DNA of 64,000 nt, from the NCBI GenBank assembly GCA_933228675.1, contig OW121743.1, forward strand, positions 97,155,998-97,219,997, written 5' to 3'. The DNA is from Stomorhina lunata (lineage: Eukaryota; Arthropoda; Insecta; Diptera; Rhiniidae). Each line of letters starts with the position of its first letter. The first letter of the stretch is position 1. Of the stretch, positions 38,601 to 46,124 are shown piece by piece. The translations under genes were made by a program, and so were the position numbers. The notes under the pieces were generated by a model. That model was given only the letters and a program-made list of their open reading frames with translations, did no database searches and had not been told where the DNA came from.

Positions 38601-39205
38601 ATTCAACAAGTGTCAAAGAATTACCTTTGAATCCGGAACATGAAATGAACAATTTGCTGGAAATACCCAATGCAGCTCAGGGGCCCTTAATACAAAGGGC
38701 TCGTTCTTTGCAGAAGACAAGTAACCTGGAGGAGAAACCTTTAATAGCCAAAAGTAATTCCTGTGGTGATTCCTATCATTCGGATAGTAAATTTAATGCT
38801 ATGCGTGGTAATTCCATAGTAGATCCTCAATATTCAGGTGTACCTCCAAATTCGCCACGAAATTCCAATAACACCAATAACAATAATGGCACAAAAACCT
38901 CCAACCCACAACATTCGCCCATGTCACCGACAAAACGCAATTCCAAATATCGCAGTCTCTTTTCCAATGGCAGTCAGGGTACGGATAATTACTCATCATC
39001 GCCAGATCGTTTGAAACCTTTAAGGATATATCGTATTCCTTTGGCCAAATTGGCTGGAGCCCATTCTCACTTTCATATGCAATCCTTTAATGCTACGGCA
39101 GCCAAAACTCAACATTTTTTACGTGAGCAATACTCATTGAATATGAAATCTCGACAAAAATCCGTTGATGTTCCCATGGCAGGGGCGAATGAAGTGGCTG
39201 AATGA
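14444..39205 (+). CDS. GARNL3-like: GARNL3-like Rap/Ran-GAP and CNH domain protein (5' partial, 10 exons)
   Basis: Coding exons: 14444-14681, 15190-15288, 17790-17893, 21710-21839, 21968-22077, 29427-29579, 35285-35597, 35756-36239, 36312-36457, 38232-39205. They join in one frame to 916 codons plus TGA, all with GT-AG introns. Residues about 1-280 form a Rap/Ran-GAP domain; residues 148-157 contain RKRHIGND, the helix carrying the catalytic asparagine thumb of Rap GAPs (Asn156 here). Residues about 285-320 hold NMLNRR and [11 protein letters not shown], a stretch conserved in GARNL3. A citron-homology (CNH) domain spans about 330-690, ending near [20 protein letters not shown]. The tail is Ser/Asn-rich. 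Family knowledge: such proteins are predicted GTPase activators for Rap-type small G proteins, with CNH a protein-binding beta-propeller; the substrate here is inferred. The N-terminus (roughly 150 residues in the human protein) is missing from the window. Introns reach 7.3 kb and are full of repeats. Confidence 0.93.
14682..15189 (+). other. Intron, 508 bp
   Basis: Between the first two visible exons; AT-rich, nothing notable inside. Confidence 0.7.
15190..15288 (+). CDS. GARNL3-like: GARNL3-like exon (RapGAP)
   Basis: It encodes [15 protein letters not shown] and [12 protein letters not shown], typical of the RapGAP domain. Acceptor TTTTTTGCAG, donor GTAAGA, phase 1 at both ends, so its 99 bases are a symmetric exon. 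Confidence 0.92.
15390..17180. repeat. 28-bp minisatellite array in an intron
   Basis: About 60 monomers with core AATTTTTGATACAAAAATTT joined by TTATAGAA fill most of a 2.5-kb intron. The first 250 bases contain monomers with GTATC, the reverse complement, so orientation switches near 15600-15650. About ten consecutive monomers at 16349-16612 carry GATGC instead of GATAC, sharply bounded on both sides. Monomer ends near 16860-17000 show GGTAC variants. Confidence 0.94.
17181..17789 (+). other. Intron remainder before the third visible exon
   Basis: Unremarkable AT-rich sequence ending in a T-rich tract and TTATTCAG. No coding sequence. Confidence 0.6.
17790..17893 (+). CDS. GARNL3-like: GARNL3-like exon (RapGAP)
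   Basis: It encodes [20 protein letters not shown] and [11 protein letters not shown], a hallmark of RapGAP folds. Acceptor TTATTCAG, donor GTGAGT. Phase 1 in, phase 0 out. Confidence 0.93.
17894..21709 (+). repeat. 3.8-kb intron filled with a decayed AT minisatellite
   Basis: From about 18400 to 21520 the sequence is a degenerate run of T- and A-tracts with recurring TTTTTCGATATT, AAATTTTT and TTATAGAAAATTTT. These are similar to the clean array at 41830-42890 but heavily mutated. At 20442-20503 and 20504-20565 a 62-bp segment is perfectly or nearly perfectly duplicated in tandem, a recent event in an old block. Open frames here are artefacts. Confidence 0.65.
21710..21839 (+). CDS. GARNL3-like: GARNL3-like exon with the catalytic asparagine
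   Basis: It starts [16 protein letters not shown]; the Asn of HIGND corresponds to the asparagine thumb that drives GTP hydrolysis in Rap1GAP. The motif is intact, so GAP activity is plausible. Acceptor TTATTTCAG, donor GTAAGC, ends in phase 1. Confidence 0.94.
21968..22077 (+). CDS. GARNL3-like: GARNL3-like exon (RapGAP)
   Basis: After a 128-bp intron it encodes [23 protein letters not shown] and a PPEFT end, matching the family closely. Donor GTAAGT, phase 0 out. Confidence 0.93.
22078..23600 (+). other. Start of a 7.3-kb intron
   Basis: AT-rich. A short (GTAT)n microsatellite lies at 22699-22722. A moderately GC-richer stretch at 22900-23110 has no identifiable content. The 85-codon open frame at 23363-23620 has no recognisable similarity. 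Confidence 0.5.
23640..25210 (-). mobile_element. Interspersed element with 132-bp tandem repeats, copy 1
   Basis: In reverse orientation this matches 39750-41227. Shared text includes CTCATGCGCAACAACTTTGC, GGTACCAATTGAATTCG-type phrases, CTCCTAAAGTAATAGGTAT and the GGGTAAAAA-rich stretch. At its left (23640-24110) are about three tandem units with GGCGCCATCTGTCGG or its variant. The block ends around CCCGGGCGTAGCC at about 25168-25180, a small hairpin that may belong to this or a neighbouring element. Superfamily not identified. Confidence 0.55.
25545..25800 (+). repeat. Partial copy of the 132-bp repeat element, opposite orientation
   Basis: It contains ATCGTAAACAGTGCATTCG, GATCATGCCATGAT, CAAAGTTGTTGC, a CTGATCGGACAAAAT phrase and AATGTCTTTCCT, all shared in the same order with 40520-41120. 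It stands inverted to the tandem units at 23640-24110, so the two bracket this part of the intron. Confidence 0.55.
25801..26858 (+). other. Intron sequence, no feature seen
   Basis: AT-rich, no exon and no repeat recognised. Confidence 0.5.
26859..29174 (+). mobile_element. TIR element, copy 2 (longer copy, about 2.3 kb)
   Basis: Its outer parts match 4634-5484 in inverse orientation, and the middle is about 1.4 kb longer. Inward-reading ends are TTGTGGTCTCCTAATTATT at 26859 and TTATAGCCCCCTAATTAC from 29174, similar to each other and to copy 1. Inside, a 59-bp segment is duplicated in tandem at 27762-27820/27821-27862. No transposase frame is visible; GTGACCACC- and CAGTGGG-type phrases recur internally. 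Superfamily unknown. Confidence 0.55.
29427..29579 (+). CDS. GARNL3-like: GARNL3-like exon (end of RapGAP)
   Basis: It encodes [17 protein letters not shown] and [10 protein letters not shown], the last helices of the RapGAP domain. It follows a 7.35-kb intron; acceptor TTTACAG, donor GTAAGT, 153 bases, phase 0 at both ends. Confidence 0.93.
29580..31200 (+). other. First part of a 5.7-kb intron
   Basis: AT-rich sequence with a slightly GC-richer patch near 30170-30400. No exon, RNA gene or firm repeat call. Confidence 0.5.
31201..31903 (+). mobile_element. Satellite-carrying element, copy A (short array)
   Basis: The left flank reads AGAGGTCGTCACAAAAAGAG, then CGTCGGCAGAGTTGCC, a 5-bp-stem hairpin. 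An AT minisatellite follows at about 31370-31690 (AAATTTTTTTATC, AAAAATTTTTCTATAG). The right flank has AACAAAGCGGCACGAACCG, CCAAATTCCAACTAAATG and CACGAGTTTGATTAATGA, ending near CTTCTGATGGTATG. Both flanks recur around the arrays at 33.1-35.1 kb and, inverted, 46.1-48.2 kb. No ORF. Confidence 0.7.
31904..33119 (+). other. Intron sequence between two satellite-carrying elements
   Basis: AT-rich with CA-rich stretches; no gene or named repeat recognised. Confidence 0.5.
33120..35050 (+). mobile_element. Satellite-carrying element, copy B (long array)
   Basis: Left flank AGAGGTCGGCACAAAGAG and CGTCGGCGGAGTTGCCG (33120-33240), then an AT array at about 33240-34720 (AAATTTTTTTATGAAAAATT joined by TTTCTATAG). 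The right flank at about 34790-35050 has CAAAGCGACACCAACCG, CAAATTCCAACTGAATGC and CACGAGTTTCATTAATGATC. The array is interrupted at about 33357-33600 by unrelated, GC-richer DNA. Flank order and sequence match copy A, and the array here is about five times longer. Confidence 0.72.
33357..33600. other. Foreign insert inside the satellite of copy B
   Basis: About 240 bp without the A/T-tract pattern. It contains CATCGACGCGTTTCGATGG and GGTTAGGCCATCTCTTC. No ORF of interest and no clear target duplication; origin unknown, possibly a retroposon piece. Confidence 0.45.
35285..35597 (+). CDS. GARNL3-like: GARNL3-like exon (linker into CNH)
   Basis: It encodes [34 protein letters not shown] and [12 protein letters not shown], then the first CNH strands ([12 protein letters not shown]). 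Acceptor CTACTTGTAG, donor GTAAGT, ends in phase 1. Confidence 0.94.
35756..36239 (+). CDS. GARNL3-like: GARNL3-like exon (CNH propeller)
   Basis: The largest internal exon (484 bases). It encodes [26 protein letters not shown]-like [18 protein letters not shown] and [16 protein letters not shown], all typical of GARNL3 CNH. Acceptor TTGAGCAG, donor GTGGGT, phase 2 out. Confidence 0.94.
36312..36457 (+). CDS. GARNL3-like: GARNL3-like exon (CNH)
   Basis: After a 72-bp intron it encodes [22 protein letters not shown] and ELLLCYN. Acceptor ATATTTAAAG, donor GTGAGT, phase 1 out. Confidence 0.92.
36755..37272. repeat. 29-bp minisatellite array in an intron
   Basis: About 18 monomers with core AAATTTTTGAAAAATTTCCT joined by ATAAAAAGT. 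This is the same family as the 31-bp satellite at 53-63 kb, from which it differs by two bases in the linker. It ends directly at a DINE-1-like 3' region. Confidence 0.93.
37273..37800 (+). mobile_element. 3' part of a DINE-1/Helentron-like element
   Basis: It contains AATCGGTCCACATTTGACC twice, then GGTGAAGGGTATCGAATG, the hairpin GTCGGGCTTGACCGAC at 37761-37776, and ends TTCTTACTTGTTTTT at 37800. This is the standard 3' end of DINE-1-group elements. No 5' end is found; the minisatellite lies where the element's core would be. Confidence 0.72.
38232..39205 (+). CDS. GARNL3-like: GARNL3-like last exon to the first stop
   Basis: The exon completes the CNH domain ([26 protein letters not shown]) and then encodes a low-complexity Ser/Asn/Pro-rich tail. 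A short conserved-looking LYKIPL-type element appears as [12 protein letters not shown]. It ends with the in-frame TGA at 39203-39205, but the frame continues open for 53 codons (see next entry). Acceptor ACCATTTCAG. Confidence 0.93.
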
Positions 39206-39367
39206 CAAATGATGGAAGAGAAGAGTGAAAAATTACAGCCCTCAACAATACCGCCGACTTTGGAATTTATGGAAAAACGCAAGTCCATAGATCTGTACGA
39301 CTATGATGACAATAAGTTCAATGAAGAGGATGAAAGGCGTTTTGAAATGTTAATGTTGCAGCGTTAA
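39206..39367 (+). CDS. GARNL3-like: Putative readthrough extension of the GARNL3-like protein
   Basis: Directly after the TGA (context GAA TGA CAA) the same frame runs 53 codons to TAA at 39365-39367. Composition is protein-like: charged and hydrophilic, with LEFMEKRKSIDLYDYDD and EEDERRFEMLMLQR, and more GC-rich than the 3' UTR that follows. UGA followed by C is a leaky context known from insect readthrough genes. Alternatives: a recent nonsense mutation or sequence error, with the true C-terminus at 39364, or a chance open frame. The last is less likely given the composition. Confidence 0.6.
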   Translation, partial: QMMEEKSEKLQPSTIPPTLEFMEKRKSIDLYDYDDNKFNEEDERRFEMLMLQR

Positions 39368-39473
39368 TATTGACAGAATGAAATGAAAAACTTCTTAAAA
39401 AATAATATATGATATTACCACAGATAAAAATATTTTGATACTTATATTGTAAATCCATGGCAAAGAAGATACA

Positions 39474-39479
39474 AATAAA
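39474..39479 (+). promoter_or_regulatory. Polyadenylation signal AATAAA of the GARNL3-like gene
   Basis: AATAAA lies 107 bases after the TAA at 39365-39367 and 268 bases after the TGA. An interspersed element begins only 11 bases downstream, at about 39490, so cleavage probably falls in or at the edge of the element. Confidence 0.6.
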
Positions 39480-39630
39480 ATTTTGATCTCAGGAGCCAAA
39501 TCGCCACATTTGATTGATATCAATCAAAATGTAAGATATTTTAGAAACATTTGTGTAGCATACTTTTAGGGTAATCTTAATAATATATAACACATAACGT
39601 TCACTGTATTATATTGTTAAACGAGCAATA

Positions 39631-39746
<116 letters not shown>

Positions 39747-41227
39747 GAATGGCTATCTCGAAAACGGCTCTAACGATTTTGATAAAATTTGGACAGTGGG
39801 TATCTTTTTTTTTTTGATGTATAGGTCGAAGAAGAAGGGACTTTTGGAACTTTTACCTCTAAGAGGGTAAAAACGGGTAAAAAGGGGAAAAAATCGAAAA
39901 CCCTATGTCTCCTAAAGTAATAGGTATAGAAACAAAATTAAAATTACGTTTTAAACAGCTTTGAAAATAAGCGGACAGGTGTTTGGTACTTTTTTGAAAC
40001 TATGTCCGATAGGGGGTAAAAAAGGGTGAAAATAGTTTTTTTGGCACCTTTTTAACCCACTCTTATATTTTAAACTAAAGAATATAGAAAGAAACTTGGT
40101 ACTGCAATCAATAGATGTAAAAAAAAACATGAAACACGTATTTGGTACTTTTTTGATTTTGGAGCCAAAATGGGTAAAAAAGGGATAAAATGATAACTTA
40201 ACATCTCCAAAGTAATATGAATAGGAACATTATACATTATGTTAAATGCGTTTTAAAAAAATGTACCGAATTCAATTGGCACCAAAAAAGTACCAAATAT
40301 ACATATGGAACTTTTAGAAATTAGGGAATAAAAAGGGGGAAAAATTAGTATTATTTTAAACAAATGAATGTTTGTCTGTATGTATGTTCTTTATAGAATA
40401 GTAAACTGTGAATTTGATTGTGTTATGCTCTTTAGCGAAGATGTTGCGGATAACCCGGCGAAGGTTTTAAAGTTGATAAGACTAATTTCCGACAGATGGC
40501 GCCACTGAAAATTACTAAAAATTAATTAAATCGTAAACTGTACATTTGATCATGCTATGATCTTTAGCAAAGTTGTAGCGCATGAGCCGACGAAGGCTTT
40601 TTAGTTGGTATGAATAATTTCCGACAGGTGGCGCTACAGAAACTTACTCAAAGTCAATTTAATCGCAATCTGTACGTTTAATCATGCTACAATCTTTAGC
40701 AAAGTTGTTGCACATGAGCCGACGAAGGTTTCTTAGTTGGTATGAAGAAATTTCGACAGATGGCGCTACTGAAATTTACTCAAAGTCAATTTAATCGTAT
40801 GCTGCACATTTAATCATGCTATAATCTTCAGCAAAGTTGTTACGGATAAGCCGAAGAAGGTTTATGAATTGGTATAAGCAAAGTCCGACAGGTGGCGCCA
40901 CAGAAAACTAGTCAAAATGAATTAAATCGTAAACTGTGCATTTGATCAGACTATAATCTTTAGCAAAGTTGTTGCGCATGAGTCGACAGAGGTTTCTGTT
41001 GATATGAATAATTTCCAAAATTATTCAAAATGAGTTAAACTGTAAACTATGCAAACTATGTGTTGGTCGGACAAAATAAATCAAATAATTCAAAATTAAC
41101 TGAATATTTCTACAATGTCTTTCCTCTAAATTTATTTTAGCACTTTATAATATAAAATATATAAAAACTTTAAAATTTTCCTCAAAATGCTTATCATAAA
41201 GCTCCGAGCAAGGCTCGGTCTACCAGG
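39747..41227 (+). mobile_element. Interspersed element with 132-bp tandem repeats, copy 2
   Basis: Opens with GAATGGCTATCTCGAAAACG, then a G/A-rich part with repeated GGGTAAAAA motifs, then tandem units (40395-41040), and ends near a hairpin CCGAGCAAGGCTCGG followed by TCTACCAG (about 41205-41227). It is homologous to 23640-25210 in reverse. It interrupts the small TIR element at 39490-41431. Non-coding. The superfamily is uncertain; the 3' hairpin would fit a Helitron-type end. Confidence 0.6.
40395..41040 (+). repeat. 132-bp tandem repeat carrying a CTCF-core-like motif
   Basis: Four to five units. CAGATGGCGCCACTG, CAGGTGGCGCTACAG, CAGATGGCGCTACTG and CAGGTGGCGCCACAG start at 40493, 40625, 40757 and 40889, exactly 132 bases apart. 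Each unit also has ATCTTTAGCAAAGTTGT and CATGAGCCGACGAAGG-like text. The AGRTGGCGC core resembles insect and vertebrate CTCF core motifs; binding is inference. Confidence 0.8.
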
Positions 41228-41431
41228 TACTTGAAACTTATTTCTCAAAAGTTCCCTGATAGTAAAAGAATTTCATTTAAACTAAATGATTTAAAAAGCA
41301 TATTCGTGTTTAGAAATCAAATTTTGTAAAACTTATTACAAAATAAATAATATTTAAAATCCCTAAGGTATGTTACACAATATTTGCTTAAATTTTTTAG
41401 ATCGAAATCGAATGAGGTAATTTGGACCCAG

Positions 41432-41829
41432 ATTTTTGTTTCTATGTTTAAAAGGTACATTGTTGTTGAATTTTTCTAAAATTTAATTTTCAGTTTGTAT
41501 CTCATAAGTAAATTAAAATTATTCATTGAATTTTTTATATATAATTCGAACCTATATTCCTTTATAATCACTTAATTTTTACAAAATTCAGATGTTTGTT
41601 CATTTTAACATGGATTTACCCAATATTAAAAAAAGATTAAAAAAACTTTGTTAGAAGGTTTCAAATTTAAAAGAACTTAAATTGTGTAAAAACAAATTTT
41701 ATTATATAAAAGAATAAACTATATTTGAAACAGTTGGCTAAAAACTATGCACAATGGGGACTTGGACAATCTAGCTGTGAAAAAATTAATATTTCGATAT
41801 CTCCAAAAATTGCTTTAATGTTTTGTGTA
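41432..41829. other. AT-rich intergenic stretch
   Basis: No feature recognised. Confidence 0.5.
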
Positions 41830-43920
41830 AAATTTTTCGATATAAAAATTTTCTTATAGAAAATTTTTCGATATAAAAATTTTCTTATAGAAAATTTTTC
41901 GATATAAAAATTTTCTTATAGAAAATTTTTCGATATAAAAATTTTCTTATAGAAAATTTTTCGATATAAAAATTTTCTTATAGAAAATTTTTCGATATAA
42001 AAATTTTCTTATAGAAAATTTTTCTATATAAAAATTTTCTTATAGAAAATTTTTCGATATAAAAATTTTCTTATAGAAAATTTTTCGATATAAAAATTTT
42101 CTTATAGAAAATTTTTCGATATAAAAATTTTCTTATAGATAATTTTTCGATATAAAAATTTTCTTATAGAAAATTTTTCGATATAAAAATTTTCTTATAG
42201 AAAATTTTTCGATATAAAAATTTTCTTATAGAAAATTTTTGGATATAAAAATTTTCTTATAGAAAATTTTTCGATATAAAAATTTTCTTATAGAAAATTT
42301 TTCGATATAAAAATTTTCTTATAGAAAATTTTTCGATATAAAAATTTTCTTATAGAAAATTTTTCGATATAAAAATTTTCTTATAGAAAATTTTTCGATA
42401 TAAAAATTTTCTTATAGAAAATTTTTCGATATAAAAATTTTCTTATAGAAAATTTTTCGATATAAAAATTTTCTTATAGAAAATTTTTCGATATAAAAAT
42501 TTTCTTATAGAAAATTTTTCGATATAAAAATTTTCTTATAGAAAATTTTTCGATATAAAAATTTTCTTATAGAAAATTTTTCGATATAAAAATTTTCTTA
42601 TAGAAAATTTTTCGATATAAAAATTTTCTTATAGAAAATTTTTCGATATAAAAATTTTCTTATAGAAAATTTTTCGATATAAAAATTTTCTTATAGAAAA
42701 TTTTTCGATATAAAAATTTTCTTATAGAAAATTTTTCGATATAAAAATTTTCTTATAGAAAATTTTTCGATATAAAAATTTTCTTATAGAAAATTTTTCG
42801 ATATAAAAATTTTCTTATAGAAAATTTTTCGATATAAAAATTTTCTTATAAAAAATTTTTCGATATAAAAATTTTCTTATAGAAAATTTTTCGATACAAA
42901 AATTTTTTAACAGAAAATTTTTCTAATAGAAAAATTTTCTATATCAGAATTTTCATATAGAGAATTTGTTGATAAACATTTTTCTTAGATTTTCTTTAAA
43001 AAATTTGGATTTCGAAATTTTCTTCTAGAAAATTTTGCGATTTCAAAATTACTTATAGAAAATTTTTCTATTTCAAAATTTCTTATAGAAAATTTTTCGA
43101 TACAAAAATTTTCTTATAGAAAATTTTTCGATATAAAAATTTTCTTAAAGAAAATTTTTCATTATAAAAATTTTCTTATAGCTAATTTTCTTATAGCAAA
43201 TTTAACGATATAAAAATTTTCTTATAGAAATTTTCTAATAGAAAATTTTTCGAAAAAAAATGTTCTTTTAGACAATTTTTCGATATAAATATTTTCTTAT
43301 AGAAAATTTTTTAAAATAAAAATTTTCTTATAAAAGTTTTTTTAAATAAAAATTTTCTTATAGAAAATTTTAAAAAATAAAAATATAAAATTAAAATTTT
43401 TTGATGCAAAAAATTAGCATTTAACATTTTCTTACAGAAAAGAAAACTTAGACTTTTGTAAAAAAACATTTTTTAGTAAAATTTTGGAAAAAAAAATTGT
43501 TAATAGAAAAATTGTCCACATGAAATTTTAAGAGAAAATTTTTTAGTATTCAATTTTTTGGCTAGAGGAAATTTTTTATAAAAAATTTTTTATTTAAAAT
43601 TTCTGAAAATAAAATAAACTATGGAAAATTTTTCATAGAAAAATTTTTGACATAAAATTGTTTTAGAAATTGTTTTACATCAAATTTTTTACAGAAAAAT
43701 TTTCAAGACAAAATTTTTTAATAAAAAATTTTTAGTTCTAAAACTTTTCGACATATAAAATTTGTATAGACAATTTTTTCTTATAAAATTGTGTTTAGGA
43801 AATTTTCCATAAAATATTTTGAATAGAAAAATATTCCATATAAAATTTTGAATTGAAAATTTTATCATATAAAATTTTTTATAGAAAAATTTTCAACATA
43901 AAATTTTTACAGAAAAGTTT
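41830..43920. repeat. 31-bp minisatellite, homogeneous core and decayed edge
   Basis: From 41830 to about 42890 some 34 monomers (core AATTTTTCGATATAAAAATT, linker TTCTTATAGAA) are almost identical. Only isolated changes occur, for example near 42020, 42139 and 42241. From 42900 to 43920 the pattern degenerates progressively. This gradient is what unequal exchange at the array centre produces. Confidence 0.95.
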
Positions 43921-43924
43921 TTCG

Positions 43925-44205
43925 TATAATATTTCTCTCAAGAGCTCCAAAAATAACTTTATCTGCCTGTGCAAGTGCCCAACATTTTGCACAATTTAAT
44001 AATATTATAAACGTTTATAGTAAAAACATTTCACAGTAAGCTTTATTTCTAAGCTTTGGCCAAAATACCATCTAATGGAAAGCATGGTTCCACGTTTGAT
44101 TTCAAAACTAATGTCTTTATTTATGTGTACGGCGATACCAAGGTAAACAAATTTTTTTACAACCTTGAGACTATAGTTCTTAACAATAACATGTGGTAAT
44201 ACCAT
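43925..44205 (-). pseudogene. LINE reverse transcriptase remnant
   Basis: On the - strand an open segment of 66 codons contains KKFVYLGIAVHINKDISFEI followed by KRGTMLSIRWYFG. This is the pattern of the C-terminal end of non-LTR retrotransposon reverse transcriptases (VEKFxYLG, then EIKRRI and a YYGL-like motif). After the stop at 44005-44007 a second frame continues with ADKVIFGALERNI, resembling the ADEK...FERKIL motif further downstream in such proteins. A frameshift and stop therefore break it. It is abutted on the left by the decayed satellite and on the right by a small TIR element. Confidence 0.7.
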
Positions 44206-44215
44206 AATTTGGCCC

Positions 44216-44530
44216 CAGGGCCCTAATTACCGCATTCGATATCGATCGAAATCTTAGATATTTTCAAAGCATTTGTATAGCATACTTTTAGGATAATTAT
44301 TTAAAATTATTTAAAAGATGCACAGTTTGCTATATATTTACCAAAAGATGATCAATAGTAAAAGAGTTTTAATCGAACTATATGTTTTTAAAAACAAATC
44401 AAAATTTATACCAAATTTCAATAAACTTTTTGCATCGAATTGACTTTGAACATCCCTAAATTATACTTCACAATATATGCTTAAAAGTCTGAGTTTTCGA
44501 TGGATATCGAATGCGGTAATTTGGCCCCAG
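44216..44530. mobile_element. Small TIR element, copy 2 (about 315 bp)
   Basis: Inward-reading ends: CAGGGCCCTAATTACCGC, then ATTCGATATCGATCGAAA; from the right CTGGGGCCAAATTACCGC, then ATTCGATATCCATCGAAA. These are long, good terminal inverted repeats. No ORF. A further GGTAAT and AATTTGGCCCCAG phrase just outside the left end suggests another fragment of the family next to it. Superfamily not settled. Confidence 0.7.
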
Positions 44531-46124
44531 ATAGGCAACGCGAGTATTTTTACCAAACATATTATCTTTTTTTCACCGAAATATTAAATTTTAACCACCT
44601 AGATATGTAGCTATAGTTACAGTGTGCAATGTTTTATGATATTAATTATATTAAAAAGACTTAATAGTTTTGAATACTTCACTGACAAAATCTATTTCTG
44701 ACAGATTTCACTTAAAATTTCATACAATACTTAATTACTTTTACTAATGATTTACCTATTCGATACTTAAATTGACTAGTTTTAGAAAAAAACTATTTCT
44801 ATTTTTTACAAAAAATTTTCAAAAGTGATTATTTTAACTAAAAGAAATTTAATAATTAAATTTAAAATTTGTTAAATATAAAATAAAAAATAAACTAGAA
44901 AGACAAACAAAAAACTCCAAAAGTAAAAAAAATAAATGTTTAATGAAAAGTGCAAAATAAAAACTGTGTTATAATAAAATGCTACAAAAAAGTACAATAT
45001 TGTGATGTTATTGTTGTTGGCATTGAAAAGAAAATTTTATGAAATGTTAAAAAGTAATTAAATTAAATAAAAAGCTAAAAATCTACACAGTATATAAGAA
45101 TAAAAATAATAAACAAAAAAAAAACACAATAAATAAAGGTATTCACATTAACAAGGGCAAAATTTATATTAATAAACCAAAAAATATGGACATTTAAAAT
45201 TTAAAAGATATACAAAATAAAAATATTTTTCAACTTGGATACCTTTTTAAGAAAATTTTATAATTTTAACAAATATGCTATAATATCAAATCTGTTCCCA
45301 TACCCATCTTAAGAAAATAAAAGTTTTCAAATTAATATAATGTTTCGTTCTTCAATTCGATTAAGACCTAAAGTAAAGGAACAGATGTCTTAATTGCTGA
45401 CATATAAATTACTTTCCAAAACAAGGTATAATTTTAAAGCTATAAAAGGACATACAAATACTTATATCTAAACATTTATAAGCTTTGCTAAACTTATAAA
45501 TTATATACAAAATTAACTATACAAATAAACATATAAAATTTACAATAATTCTCAATATAATCTGAAAGCATTAACTATTTGTATAATTCCCAATAAATGC
45601 AAACTTACAAATTGCATAGATATTTTCTATTTATATTAAACATAATTACTAATAATTACATGTGTATGTATCTACTTATTTTAATTTATCTCTAATTTTC
45701 CTACTTATAGACTTATTTATAACGTATTATTTACATAAGTTTAATATCTATTATGATGCTAGTTATAAACTATTAAAATGAGATTGTAACTTTAAATATA
45801 AAGGAAATACTTTAAATTGAATTTTCCAATAAATTCAAGAAATGACATAAGCAAAAAATTTAAAACACAGACACACAAATTTTGTAGTAGTTTTATGTAA
45901 ATTCTCATTTAAACTCTAAGATTTAAATAAAAGATTTATTCTACTTAAAAGTTAAATTGTTTATAATTCTTGAATGGTTTGTTTATTTGATAAGTAAGTA
46001 CATAGGGTACAAATGTATATATCAACAAATAATTCGGACACGCTGATTTCAATGGTGGCTCAGATAAGGATAATATTTAAATTTTTTGTTTGGGAAACCC
46101 TACCCATATAATTATGATCAATAG
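44531..46124. other. AT-rich intergenic stretch
   Basis: About 1.6 kb of A-rich sequence with many AATAAA-like words; no coding segment or repeat recognised. Confidence 0.5.

Noticed and set aside
38332..38999. Two - strand open frames opposite the last GARNL3-like exon
   Set aside because: Shadows of the + strand coding frame.
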